Positions 48,085-59,779 of a stretch of 64,000 nucleotides of DNA are shown piece after piece. The position numbers and the translations under genes are program-made. The notes under the pieces were generated by a model, which searched no databases, was not told the origin of the DNA, and saw only the letters and a list, made by a program, of their open reading frames with translations. This DNA comes from Sipunculus nudus (lineage: Eukaryota > Annelida > Sipuncula > Golfingiida > Sipunculidae). The DNA lies in the NCBI GenBank assembly GCA_026874595.1, contig CM049307.1, positions 34,762,862-34,826,861 on the forward strand, given 5' to 3'. Position 1 is the stretch's first letter; the number at the start of each line of letters is the position of its first letter.

Positions 48085-50462
48085 CAGACATGGGGTCTAT
48101 TACAGTTGTTCTATTACTATTACTATTACTATTACTTTCAATTTCTGATATTACTATTACTATTACTATTACCACATTTTATCTTCTATTACTATTACTA
48201 TTACTGGGGTATCTATTACTATTACTATTACTATTACATAAACTGATGGGAGGATTCTAGACTTTGCGCAGCCATGAGTGCTATAAACTAGCACTGCAAT
48301 CACATTTTTATATTATATATTAATATTAGAAGCACCTATATCATACAGTTACCTACACAATTTTCTTATACTGTGTCTGTCATTAACAATAAGTCTAATG
48401 ATACTGGAGATCATAATTATTTCAGCTTCTTTAATTCTGTTTATATATATATATATATTTTGAAACATCAATTATTATTGGATTATTTCAAGTCGAAATT
48501 ATAAGATAATTGTATGAACTCTTGAATACATGTAATTTAAAAGCAACCCATTGTAAAGACCCTGGCATATGTAAAATATTGATTTATAATTATATGCATA
48601 CATTTTTTATTATTTTCATATATATTTCACATAAATTTATTTTATAGTACATACTTCGTTAAGATCTTCTTTCGCATAATTAATAAATAAAGATTTTCAG
48701 TGTAACATTGGTACTATGAAATAACAGACAAGTATTAAAAGAATTATTTTAAAAGAATATTTTTATAAATTAAATAGATAATACATGTGCCTGCAGTATG
48801 ACTTTATCAAAGTGACTGTAGTACTGGTATGAGTTCATATAGCATTGTAGGCGGTGTGCACCCGGTGAGACGCATCCCGATAAGACATACGTCCCAACGG
48901 TCTTTCAGTCTTTCCTTCATTCTTCCCTTCGTTGCATAACTCTTTCTTTCTTTCTTTCATTTATTTTTTGTCTTCTGGTTTTACATTAAGTTTACGGTTG
49001 GTTGATGGAAGATGGGTATTCATTAGCGGTTCTTTATGGACTCAATTAGCGGTTAGTAGGAACTCAAAGGTATAAGGTTTTAAATGATTCATCATCCAGA
49101 AACCTTTGATCGACATTTTTCGTCCGTTAATTAAAGATTCATCCTTTGAACTGTACGAGTGGCCGCGTTGGGTGAATGGTTTCTCGTGACCGCGTTTATA
49201 CTGCGGCTTCGCTGGTCTCTGGTGAGCAGTTCGTTCATGTTTGAGCAGACTAAATATGTTCTCACGACATGATAAACATACTTATAATAGTGAAAATTAT
49301 AACAGGAATATGGAAAATAAAGTAAGAAGTTACACGTTAAACCTGTAATTATCAGTCATTTAAACCTCTGGTTAGGCCAATAAATTGGAGAACACTGATG
49401 GGTTAACCATACCCGGAGTTTATCACTATTGAGGGATGGTTGTACTTTAAGCCAAAATAATGCTCTAATTAACAATAAAATTACTAAATATTTTGTCAAA
49501 CTTCAGTTAAGGAACACAACGATATAAGTGCATGAGGGTAATATAGTAATAATGGATAACACAGATATACTAGGCATTAACGTGTGCTGATTTGACGTAT
49601 GTTGCATCGATCACAGAGCTTAATGATTTCCCAAAGTGACCCAAGAGAGGGTTTACTAACGAAAGTATAATTAACTATTATTACTTAGTCTTTTTGTTTT
49701 AGTACATGTAAAGTTTAGACAGTCAGACAAGTGATACATGTACTCTTATTTTAACAATACGTCCTATCAGGATACGCTTCAGTGGGTACGTCCCGGCGGC
49801 CTACGTCCCAAAAATCTGCGTCTCACCAGCCTGTAGTCTTGTAGGCTTCCATACGTTATGGGTAGTGAAAACACCATAAGCTTATCATGAACATTTTGGG
49901 TCTGCACTGCAACTACATCTGGTTCCATATTCTATTTTTCTTAAATGTGTGTTATTGCAATCTGTATGATTAAAATGCAAACTGGCTTGTGAAAATAAAT
50001 CTAGGTACATTTCAGAATATGCATATGGATTGATGGATGTGAGATAAGATGTACATGTCAATATAATAATACACAATTTATCTGTCTCATAACACCAAAC
50101 ATTCCTCTGTTTATCCATGGTTTACTAATCAAAGGTCAGATTGTGCCAGGTTACCTATTTGGCTGTGACCTGCTTTGTCCAGTACTCTTATGTAATTAGC
50201 ACCAGTGGTCACCAGCAGTGTGGCAGCTGGCCCATGCTTGCCTCAACAATAGGCACTTCCTGGGCAATTGCTGGACAAGAATTGAGTGTGTTCAGCATTA
50301 TTTGCTGATATGCTTCATGATCAAGGGGCTCACAGGAAGTAATAGAAAGTAATATGTATTACTCTATTACTTTGCCTTCTGTTTCTATTACTATTACTAT
50401 TACAGCTAAAATTTTTGAGTCTATTACTATTACTATTACTTATTACTATTACCCCATGTCTG
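48085..50462. mobile_element. Non-autonomous hAT-type element (2,378 bp) nested in E2
   Basis: 12-bp perfect terminal inverted repeats (CAGACATGGGGT and ACCCCATGTCTG) are flanked by the 8-bp direct repeat GGCATGGT (48077-48084, 50463-50470). E1 has the unfilled site with a single GGCATGGT at 42400-42407. Both subterminal regions are filled with TATTACTATTAC repeats (48110-48240 and about 50350-50450). No transposase frame is present, so it depends on a partner elsewhere. Its outermost ten bases match those of the complete hAT at 5853 in nine positions. Confidence 0.85.
48853..49838. mobile_element. 986-bp inverted-repeat element nested inside the hAT-type element
   Basis: GGTGAGACGCA (48864-48874) and TGCGTCTCACC (49817-49827) are exact inverse complements. 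Further inside, CATCCCGATAAGACATACG pairs approximately with an inverse copy near 49750-49780. The flanks share the 8-bp direct repeat TTGTAGGC (48845-48852, 49839-49846). The right end has an extra block of about 45 bp with TACGTCCC twice. The outermost 11 bases pair poorly, so the exact ends are uncertain. No coding frame was recognised. Confidence 0.6.
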
Positions 50463-50981
50463 GGCATGGTAGGGGATTTTGGAGACATCTAATTGTATGC
50501 CAAATTTTAGGAACTGAGAGCTGAAGCTGGGAAGCTGAGCTCTTGCAAACTGCATAACAGAAGCTTGATGTAAACAATATGTTACATGGTACTTGAAAAC
50601 TTGAATAAAATCTACAGTTTTTGATCAACTGGTTTCAAATATTTGATGTTAACAGACAAAATGCTAATAAAAACATGCTGTAAAAATTAAATCCACAGTA
50701 CTTACAGGAAAAAAACGTGCCATGGTCAAAGTTGGGCAAAATTTAAGGTACCAATTTTTTATTTTTGTTAATATTTCAAAAATTTTTAAAAATTTTGATC
50801 TAATTTTGGGTATACAATTTAATTTGATATTAGGCAGTCATAAAGTGTGAAAATATGGTTTCAAAATGTGCCACATCTACAGACGGACGGACAGACGGAC
50901 GGACAGACAACTGACAATGTACCATGACTATAGCTCAGATGACTTATAGTCAGCTGAGCTAAAAATGTCTGTAATACTCAC

Positions 50982-51300
50982 CCGAGGAAACACAGGAGCA
51001 CACACATGAGCCAGGTGTAAGTCCCTACTTCATAATATCTGGATGTGACCACTTGTGCTTGGCAGTGTGGACATATTGTGCTGGCTGGTCCTTCACGGAA
51101 CATTGGCACCACTGTAGAATGAACAACTGGCTGCTGGGTAACTACCACCGTGGATGATTGTCCATAACGCGCATGACCTGGCTGTCCATATGCTGCCTGA
51201 GCTGGCTGTCCATACACTGGTGGAGTAGGCTGTCCATATGCCCCCTGTCCATAAGGAAGTTGAGGTGGCTGTCCATAACTAGGTGGTGGTGATGATATAC
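50982..51300 (-). CDS. LITAF-domain protein, penultimate coding exon
   Basis: Bounded on the minus strand by an acceptor (CTGTCACCAGCAG) and a donor (CTCGG|GTGAGT), phase consistent with both neighbours: 2 bases, 105 codons, 2 bases. The first half is Pro/Gln/Tyr-rich with six YGQ motifs and two PPxY motifs (PPSY, PPVY), known docking sites for WW domains of NEDD4-type ubiquitin ligases. The second half starts the LITAF domain: TICPHC gives the CxxC zinc half-site, then YYEVGTYTWLMCVLLCFLG is the hydrophobic segment that inserts into the membrane. LITAF proteins sit on the cytosolic face of late endosomes and lysosomes and act in endosomal sorting; that role is family knowledge, not visible here. 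Visible protein is about 152 residues, close to the family's usual 130-160. Confidence 0.92.
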
Positions 51301-51795
51301 CTGCTGGTGACAGAACAGACCTTTTCTAGCAACACCTATGGGCAATATCTGACATGTATGATTCAGGGTTAGTAACCTACATGTTTATAATGGTCAGTGG
51401 TGGAAGGGGTTTTGTTTCATTGACATAAGTTATAGGGTCCTTGACCACGGTGAGAACCTGAATGCAACAGGGTTCATCTTGTAAAGCTATCTTTTGAACG
51501 TTTCTATTCCAACAACTAATGTTTGCCTGTGCAGGCACATCCCTCTGATCAATAGGATTTTGGGGTAAAACCTAGGAATCTTTGGTAATAGCTGGGTAAA
51601 ACCTATTTTACCCAGCCCAGCATTTTGTGTGGGGCAGGGTAAATTTAGTAGAAATGGTACAATATATTGATAAATTAATGAATCTATAAATGCTAGAAAT
51701 GAATGTATGATTACTAATGGCTCTGACATTTCAGATTAAAAGTAACTTCTGAACTATCGGTATAGTGTATAAGTAATAATATATTTGCATCTCAC
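51301..51795 (-). other. Intron of the LITAF-domain gene
   Basis: 495-base GT-AG intron between two phase-matched exons. Short frames inside it have no motif. Confidence 0.75.
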
Positions 51796-51828
51796 CTGGT
51801 TGTGCATACGGTGGTGGTGCCTGACTAC
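51796..51828 (-). CDS. LITAF-domain protein, small upstream coding exon (33 bp)
   Basis: On the minus strand an acceptor (TATTTTTTACAG) precedes 33 bases encoding SQAPPPPYAQP between split codons, followed by the donor CAG|GTGAGA. It adds a third PPxY motif (PPPY). The phase joins the next exon as a Gly codon. It is too short for an ORF scan but is supported by both splice sites and by the reading frame. The start codon and any earlier exon were not found upstream. Confidence 0.75.
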
Positions 51829-52351
51829 CTGTAAAAAATATGATAATGACATTAATAAAGATGAAAACAGAGTGCAGCAGAGTGGATATATAACGTGAAA
51901 GTTGAATACTGGTCTGTAACTTTTTTTATCTGAATGATGCACTTTGAGAACAAAAATGTCTTTGTATTTTATAAGTCTGCTTTAATTCAATGATTCATGA
52001 CTGCCACTATCTGAAAAAAATATTACTTACAATTACTTCACAAAGTCATGCACAATATTTTTGTGTTTATTCCATCCTACATGGGAGATTGTCACTGTCA
52101 GACCAACACAAATTAAGTTCAAGAATTCACTTCATTCCTGGATCAGTATGTACTGACATACAAAAATAAAATTCAAGCATTCATTTCATCCTTGCATTAG
52201 TATACATTTAAGTATTGAAAAGCAAAAATAAAGTTCTAGAATTCACTTCATTCCATTCAGTATGTATTTCCAAAAAGAATACCTTAAACAGCACTTTCCA
52301 CTTAATTGTTAAATAATTGATTATTTAAATCAACTGAATACACAATATATT

Positions 52352-52354
<3 letters not shown>
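51829..52354. other. Gene-free stretch upstream of the LITAF exon
   Basis: Should be intronic for the minus-strand gene. Contains loosely repeated AATTCACTTCATTCC phrases near 52120-52260. The missing first exon was not located here. Confidence 0.4.

Positions 52355-52446
<92 letters not shown>
52355..52446. repeat. (AT)n microsatellite, about 92 bp
   Basis: Uninterrupted AT dinucleotides. Confidence 0.95.
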
Positions 52447-52448
<2 letters not shown>

Positions 52449-52491
52449 TTATAAGTAATTTAACCATCATGGGAAGTGTGGTGAAGGCATA

Positions 52492-53753
52492 TACAGTGAA
52501 AACTGATCTAACAGACACCTCACTTAGGTGGACAACTGGCTATAATGGACAAGATAGTTAAGTCCCTTTAAAATACCCTTAATGTTATATATAAGCGGAA
52601 CCTCTGTAAGGCGGACACCTCACAACTGCAGACAGGGGAAAGCAGATTTTCAACTGAAACCAACTTTCAAAGAGTATATGAACCTGACAAATGCAGACAC
52701 GCTACGTCACCTCTGGCGGACACTGATCACTTGCCCCGGGGAACATCAAAGGCCACCGGTACTGTCGCTGTTCCCAGGACTGGAACACAAAGGATTCTGC
52801 AATCCCCAGTTGTTACCTTAACACGTGTCCATGCTCATGTCACGGTGTGATGTGCTCCTAAGTTAAACACAGCAAATATGAAGCGGTAAACATCGCTTTA
52901 CTTTATTTCACTGTTAATCATTCACACGTTGGGAAGCTGCATATTTTTCGCTGATTAAATGGCTACCGATTACTCATGCATCCCTGATCTCACCACGCAA
53001 TATCTACCTGTAAAATTAGCCACTTTGTTATAGCAGGCTGTTTGATATTTATTTATCCGTTTTGTTCAGTATATCTCAAACTGATCTGCTCAGTGTCAAA
53101 CATCTGCTTGCTCCGCAGCTGTTTTCTACCGTGCCGCCGTGCACAAGTTTCTATGGGTTCATTTAATCTCGGGTGCCTTCAACATTATAGCATCAATCCA
53201 AACAACTATCATCAAAGAAAGTTTATTTTAGGCTTAAGCTACATTCACCAATAAAAATGAATGTTCCCAGGTTCGTAGCCATTACAATCTTCACATTATC
53301 AATGTCGTCATCATCTCTGAGATGATCACATTTGGACTGCTGAACAAGGGGGGTTTTAGACAATGCCACCAGGTGGCACCACACATACTCCTGGATGGGA
53401 GCCTGTGCTATCTGAGAAGGTCAAGCCTATTCGACTGAGTAAATCATGAAAAAGAGCGTACACAAGTATATGAACATTGTTTTTATGGATGTCTTCATAG
53501 ACGTTTCTCCTTATATTGTTCACTTCTTGAGATAAGTAAAAATAATCACAGTTTGTATATGAATATTGAATGCATGATGTGTGCATGGGTATGTTGATAT
53601 AATACAATAAACACGTTCTTGCAGCTGTTCGTTGTCTTTATTTATCATCCCTCAGTTATCAACCATGGTCAGCCTGCCTGATAAAGACACCTCACTATTA
53701 AGGACAAAATGATTGAGTCCCTTGACTGTCCGCTTTAGACAGGTTTCACTGTA
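52492..53753. mobile_element. Larger TA-target inverted-repeat element
   Basis: Left TACAGTGAAAACTGATCTAA and right AGACAGGTTTCACTGTA are inverse-related with TA outer ends. Near each end ACACCTCACT.TTA and AAGTCCCTT/GAGTCCCTT phrases recur. A second start-like motif (GCGGAACCTCTGTAAGGCGG, 52589) suggests one element inserted in another, or an internal duplication. No transposase frame was found, so it is probably a deleted pogo/Tigger-type relative. Confidence 0.55.
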
Positions 53754-56726
53754 TTTGTTATCAGTATAAGCTGTCAGTTTTTTAACCAACTTTCATGTTA
53801 ACATTAGAAATTTCCTGTTTCTGTTCTGCATATCTATGATAAGCTGGCAAATAACTGGGGATATTTACTGGCTTTCATTGTTTCCTATATTCATTTTGTT
53901 TTATTTATATTAAGCTGTTAAATGTATTTGCATATGCTTTAATCTTACCAGTTTATTTTCATTTTATTGTTTTCATTTTTCTTATTTTTGTGGTTATGTA
54001 ATCACCAGCACACTCCCTGAAACAATTCCAAAATAGTTCAGTTTGACTGTGCATAGTATGAAGGAGATAAAGCATTATCTCAACTGAACACTTGTGAGAA
54101 ACTGGGTCACTAGCTATGCTGCAAAAACTGTGAGGCACTTAAACAAGCCCCATTTTCAACAGGCATGGGTTAACAATATGTAACAGAAATATGGGACAGG
54201 CTGGAAACCTTTCACAAATTTGACAGGCCAGATGGACCAAAAAGTAAATTTTTTTCTATATCTTCAATAAAACAACAAGCAGAGGCTGAAAATTGCAACA
54301 GTCCCATGTCTTTACCATGTAAACATGATGACAACAACAAATTTTCAGTACAAACATATCCCCTCAGATGAGGTAAATTTAGTAGTGTTAATGACTGGAT
54401 TTTTTTATGACTTATTAATCTTAATTTTCTACAGCAGTAGAGAGATACACTACATGCATCAATATTCAAAATCCAGCTTGCATTCATGCATGCACCAAAA
54501 AACTGGTAAACCTTAGTAGGACTTCTATCAGTCAGTGATTCAGTGGTCTACCTGTTTCTGACTATGAACCAAAAGATGCCCCTGATCACTGGCTAACTAA
54601 AGACGAAAGAGGAAGACATATCAAAGTACATGCTGTCACAAACACAAATTTATTCTGAATCAGGAATTAGTACACGGCAAAGCGTATCAGACTCACGGTT
54701 TCAGCTTTCTGTCCATACCAAGATTACAATGGATATGGATCTATCTGCTTATCTATTTGTATAACCAAAGAATCCTTAACATAAACTGTATATCAAGCTT
54801 CATCTGATGGCTATATATAATCCAGTGGTAATAATACACTCCAATGCCCTCTGTATACAAATCTGCCAATATTATAAGTCCCCTGTCCGGGTTATACAAA
54901 TCGTTGATGGCCGTACCGCCGTCTCAGGTGTAACAACCATACTAACTCCTAAATATATGGTTGACACTACTTTGACAAATTCACCCTTGTCTAGGGCAAT
55001 GGTGGGCAACTACATTAGTACCCACAGAATGACTACAAGGAGCCTCTGGAGTAAATTAAAACATGACCTAAATCACTACCCATCAGAATCAGACTCAAAA
55101 ACTGTGCAGTATATTTCCTAAGTTTGGCGTGTTGTCACGGCATTCGAGTGTTTCATGACATGTGACCTAAGACAGTGTAACTTATTGACCAATGAACGAA
55201 GAATTACTAAATGGCTTCTTTTGAGAAACTTTCTTCTGTCCTGCCAATGTAAACAAAGCTGTTTCAAGGTGACCTTGATTTATATATATTCCCTATATCA
55301 CTTTATAAAATAATATGTTCTCTAAGCAGTAACTATAAACTTTATAAAATAACTGGTTTATCATAAACCCATTTTAGATCCTCAATCGTAAACATGAATT
55401 TACTAATCACTCCCTGTCGTAGTGTCTATAGCTATGACGTCACATTTAAACAAATAGTTACTCTTTTGTGAGTCTGTTTACACCAGTATACATCAATACA
55501 TTAACATTCATATGACATTATATTAGTGATGTTTATAAAATAAACAGATTACATATATACATTGGTCTTGGGTTTTATATAGACATAATTTAATATTGGC
55601 ATTTGTGTCACATGCAATACGGTATTACCAGTAGTTCTAGGGTACGATTTGAAAAATAATACATATTTTGACAATATAATAATAATAATTTATGTTAATT
55701 TCAAACATTACACATGTCACATGATCTTCATTGCATTTGATTGACAATCCACAAAAAGGTTTAAAATATTTGCTATAATTCCTAATGTATCTGCTTCCAT
55801 AACCTTTGATCTCACATTTGCCCATTTACCCATCCAATGTTCTGCTAGTCATTAACTTTATGGGATATCTTTATTATTTTAAGACCAGTGACTTTTGAGT
55901 TGTTCATTTCTGAAGGACCAGTAGGCCCAGAAATATTTTTCAAGCCCTGCACCAGAAAAATCTTATTCCTGGTAGCATGGTAACAGGCTTTTGCTCAGTA
56001 TACTCTAACATGTGAATTTATAAATCTCTTAATTATTCTCATACATAAGTCTTCTATAATCAAATACTGCTTTATCAGGGATTTAATTTTTTTATTGATC
56101 ATCACTTGATTGTGCACATAGATTTGCTAATATTTGAGTTCTGGCTGACAGAAGGAAACCTGTTGTCACCTAAGTAAATGTATCTCTGCAAGCTTCATGA
56201 TCAACTTTATTGCATGTTTATAACATTTAAAGTATACAGCAAGGGTTATACATTCAAAATGATGAGACATCCTTCAGTTGATTGAAATTTCTTGTTCCTT
56301 GTCAGTTACAGATATCTTGAAATATTTTAAACAACCATTGAAATCTGTGTGAGGCTGGATAGGGGAAACAATTTTATTATGAGATAGGAGCTGCTCTTTG
56401 GAGGGTTGCAGTTTCAGTTTTGCCTTCATTGTCCATCAGCTGCCAAATAAATTCAGTGGGGCATAAAGTTGCAATTTTTCATAATCCTAAATACTGGTAG
56501 ATAATATATCCAGCAAGTTTGGCATTATTGACTCTGGATGTTTCAAAGACAGAGATACAGGTAGTGCAAAAGTTTCTGGTTGTACACATTTACCAGTTCC
56601 AAAGTGAAAAACTATTTTGCTAAAATCAAATTAATATGTACATTAAACAATGAGACAGTTTTTACAGAAACTGAAGAACAATTCCAGGTGTCATGCAGTC
56701 ACCTTCATCAGCAGCTGCATTTGCAA
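53754..56726. other. Gene-free region
   Basis: No coding motif recognised. A 104-codon frame at 54807-55121 has no known motif, codon bias or splice signals I would rely on. An upstream exon of the LITAF-domain gene could lie here unrecognised. Confidence 0.4.
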
Positions 56727-58050
56727 AACAAGGGACCCATGGGTCATGGCGCTCAGCTGATCATGATTGGACTATAAATGTATCACCATTGTTATACTAT
56801 ATTGAGTAGAAAAAGCTTATGAATATCATGGTCATGTTGGGCTTTAATAAAGGAATATAATGTAATATGTGAGTAAATGATATATGAAATAATCTGACTG
56901 ATGGATTAATATGGAGTAAAATATAGTGGTTTATTTTTTATTTATTTGGAAGGGGTCGAAAAAAACAATTTATTTGAGCAAATATGAATGCAAAGACAGT
57001 ATACTAAGCAGTGGTATAATGATGATAAGGCTATTTGTTGAAGGATCTATAGTGTATGGAAAACTGCAAGCTTTCAATTTGACAGATACAAGGTTATGAT
57101 TAACTATGCTGATGAGGGGATTTATGAATTTGTGACTGTATGACATGATATCTTAACAAGATCGGTCTTGACAAGGTACATTATTTTGATGACCCTCAAG
57201 TCTACATATTACACAATATTGACATAATTTCTGGCATGTACATAGGTACCTATGGACAAATGGTCAACATTACTGAACCACCTAGAAGGTTAAAATATTA
57301 AAAATATGATGAAATGTAGATAAAGTTTGAGAGGAAGAGGTAATTTGGGCCATGGTTGGTTTATATGATTGAAGAAAATGTTGCAAATAATATTTGAGAT
57401 CTGACCATGCCTTTCCATTGGTTACATTTTTGATAAGCTGTTGACAGTTCAACAGTTTACACATTTGTCTGATGAGATCCAATTTATTTGGTGAACCTTT
57501 TTTATCAATGTTATGATATGTATACAGTTGCCATAACGTCCCCACTCCACAGTTGCAATGACTTGATTGGGGGGGGTGGGGGGGGGGGGGGGTGGTTGTT
57601 GTGCTATGATCAGAGTTACAACGCCTCTGTCTCTCTGTAGATATTTTCTTTAATTATTAAATTTTATGCTATAGCCATAGAACTATTGTTCACTGTGCCA
57701 AGGAGCAAAGCCTCAGTGGGATGAAGAAGGGAATGGTGAGAGTTACAACACCCTTGCATATACATACAGGATATGAAATTTAATTCAACAGTGCTTATAA
57801 AAAAAAGTTTATTCATGAACATTAAATATTTAAAACAGACAGAAAGATGGAGAAACAAAGCAAATCATTTTTTTCCCCATTCTACTGAGCCAATAACAAG
57901 GGACCTATGGGTCACTGTGCTCAGCTGACGTTAACCTTGAAGGTAAAAATCTAAAATAATATCAAATGGAGATAAAGTGTATGAGGAAGAGGTAAAAAAG
58001 GCCATGGTTGGTTTACATGATTGGTTTGTATTGATGAGCAAGAAATTGTT
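56727..58050 (+). repeat. Two family-1 heads and attached body sequence
   Basis: Heads AACAAGGGACCCATGGGTCA with GCTCAGCTGA (56727-56760) and AACAAGGGACCTATGGGTCA with GCTCAGCTGA (57895-57928). No tail follows either head before the next repeat block, so both are truncated or interrupted. Each head carries the same short AAAATATTAAAAATATGAT/AATCTAAAATAATATCAAAT-type continuation and GGCCATGGTTGGTTTA. Confidence 0.55.
57569..57592. repeat. G-rich run with length difference between the tandem copies
   Basis: The run is 8 bases longer here than at the matching place near 63100. Confidence 0.85.
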
Positions 58051-59150
58051 GCAAAAAATATTTTGTGACCTGACCATGTGTTTCCTAATGTTGAAACTAA
58101 AGCATGTGAGCAGTTTGTGAACAAATGATCTGTACTATTACCATGATCATTAGTTGGTTTTTCAATTAACTGTTGACATTTCTGTAGTTTACACATTTGT
58201 TCAATTGAATCTATTTTTTTGTATAAAAAATATTATTAAATATATATGTATTTTTTTATGAAATGTATACAGTTGAAATATAGCTAATTAACAACATAAA
58301 AAAGGGCAAACAAAGCCTGATCTCAAATTCTGCTAAGGCAGGAAAATAATGAACAAATGTTTGTATTAAATCCTCATTTTTTTATCACATCAATTATTTT
58401 CTAATTTAAGTTTATATTTCTATACATTTCCAATTTATCATATATATCTGAATATAAAAGTTGATTCATAATTCTTGATTGCATCATCATAAATCTCAAT
58501 CTTGTCAGATAACACCACATCATGCATACAAATGTTTATTTATTTTTTACCACAAAAATATATCTTTTAAATCTGCAAAACAATAAATATCTAAAAATAA
58601 TACTTGATTTAGATTTCACAATTTTTAATTGTGTCTTTATTTATCCATAATGTGCTTCATATTTTATAATAATTTAAGCATACTGATGGGTTCAATTATA
58701 TTTGTTAAAATCATTTAAAAGAAAATTGATTTCTTTAAAAATGCTACATTACACAACATTGCATCTTCTGGACTACACCTTGAATTATTTTTTCAAGGAA
58801 AGTTTTTGAATATCGGAGTGGAAACAGCATTACAATTAAGGAGATACAATGAAAACAATAACAATTACTGCATTACACTTGGTGGGTTGGGTTTGCCGGG
58901 GGGGGGGGGGGGGGGGGGGGGTGATTGGGGTGGTGATATGAGAATAACTGTACACCTGTCACAGCAGGGGATCTCCCCCAGTGACTGTAACAAATCAGAA
59001 ACCCTGGCATAGCTGACTTCCAGTGACCTGGAGTGGGACCCTGCATCTGTAATCAAAGCAAGTGACTACAGAAAAAAAAATCAATAACTAGCTTAATTTT
59101 CAAGCTTTTACTTTCAAATTTCAGATTTAGACAAACAAAATATTTATGTT
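58051..59150. other. Gene-free region with a 24-base poly-G run
   Basis: AT-rich apart from G(24) at 58898-58921. A minus-strand frame through the G run would give poly-proline and is not called as a gene. Confidence 0.5.
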
Positions 59151-59563
59151 TACATGCTGTGAAAATTAAATCAATGGTGCTTACAGGAAAAAAACGTGCC
59201 ATGGTCAAAGTTGGGCAAAATTTAAGGTATTGGGTTTTTTTTTTATGCTAATAACTTAAAAAATTTACAAAATTCGGATCTAATTTTGGGTAAACAATTG
59301 AATCTTAATTAAACATAGTTATATACTTGAGAAAATAGACTCTAGTTTCAAAATTTTTCATGTTAAGTGAGTTATTATTTTTCCTGATTTTTTATAAAGT
59401 CCATTATGTTTGGGCCTATAACTTAAAGAATTTATATACTTTACAGACTTAATTTCTGGCATGTACATAGGAACTATATAGAGGAATATTTATGGTAAAT
59501 ATGAGGAAAAACAGATGAGTGGTTTTGATATTAGGCAGTCCTGAAGTGTGAAAATAGGATTTT
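59151..59563 (+). repeat. Family-1 body fragment
   Basis: Matches 42600-43020 of E1 (CATGCTGTGAAAATT, GTGCCATGGTCAAAGTTGGG, CTGAAGTGT) and stops at AAAATAGGATTTT, where a family-1b head begins. Confidence 0.7.
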
Positions 59564-59760
59564 AACAAGTGACCCATGGGTCATGACGCTCAGCTGACTG
59601 GGAAGATATTCGCAAAAGGAAATTTTATCAATAGAATGGTAGTATATACCCATTCAACTGAAGCATCAAACAGATTAACCAACAGGCCAAGATTTAGTCT
59701 GTATTTATATATCTCAAAAAAAGAGAAAAATGTGTAAACTTTTAAAACTTGAATACGGGT
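59564..59760 (+). mobile_element. Family-1b head inserted into a family-1 body
   Basis: AACAAGTGACCCATGGGTCA with GCTCAGCTGACTGGG, nearly the same as 34064-34220. E1 continues AATAAAAAATTGAGG at this point, so the new head starts at or next to an AA. Confidence 0.65.
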
Positions 59761-59779
59761 AACCGACAAGTGACTACAT

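Larger units (their letters stand above)
46296..50965 (+). mobile_element. Family-1 long element E2, with nested insertions
   Basis: Head AACAAGGGACCCATGGGTCA with CACTCAGCTG at 46296-46328; tail AGCTCAGATGACTTATAGTC and AGCTGAGCTAAAAA to about 50965, preceded by a GGAC run (50881-50910). Aligns with E1 (40611-43264) on both sides of an inserted block at 48085-50462. It occupies most of the LITAF-gene intron, in the orientation opposite to that gene. Confidence 0.75.

Noticed and set aside
52492-53753. Possible autonomous pogo/Tigger transposon
   Set aside because: Ends fit, but no DDE transposase frame or fragment was recognised inside.
54807-55121. 104-codon plus-strand frame
   Set aside because: No family resemblance; composition looks like translated non-coding DNA. 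Left as unsupported.
58865-59056. Minus-strand frame with a proline run, considered as the missing first LITAF exon
   Set aside because: The prolines come from the poly-G run; no donor in the needed phase, and the rest has no LITAF-like character.
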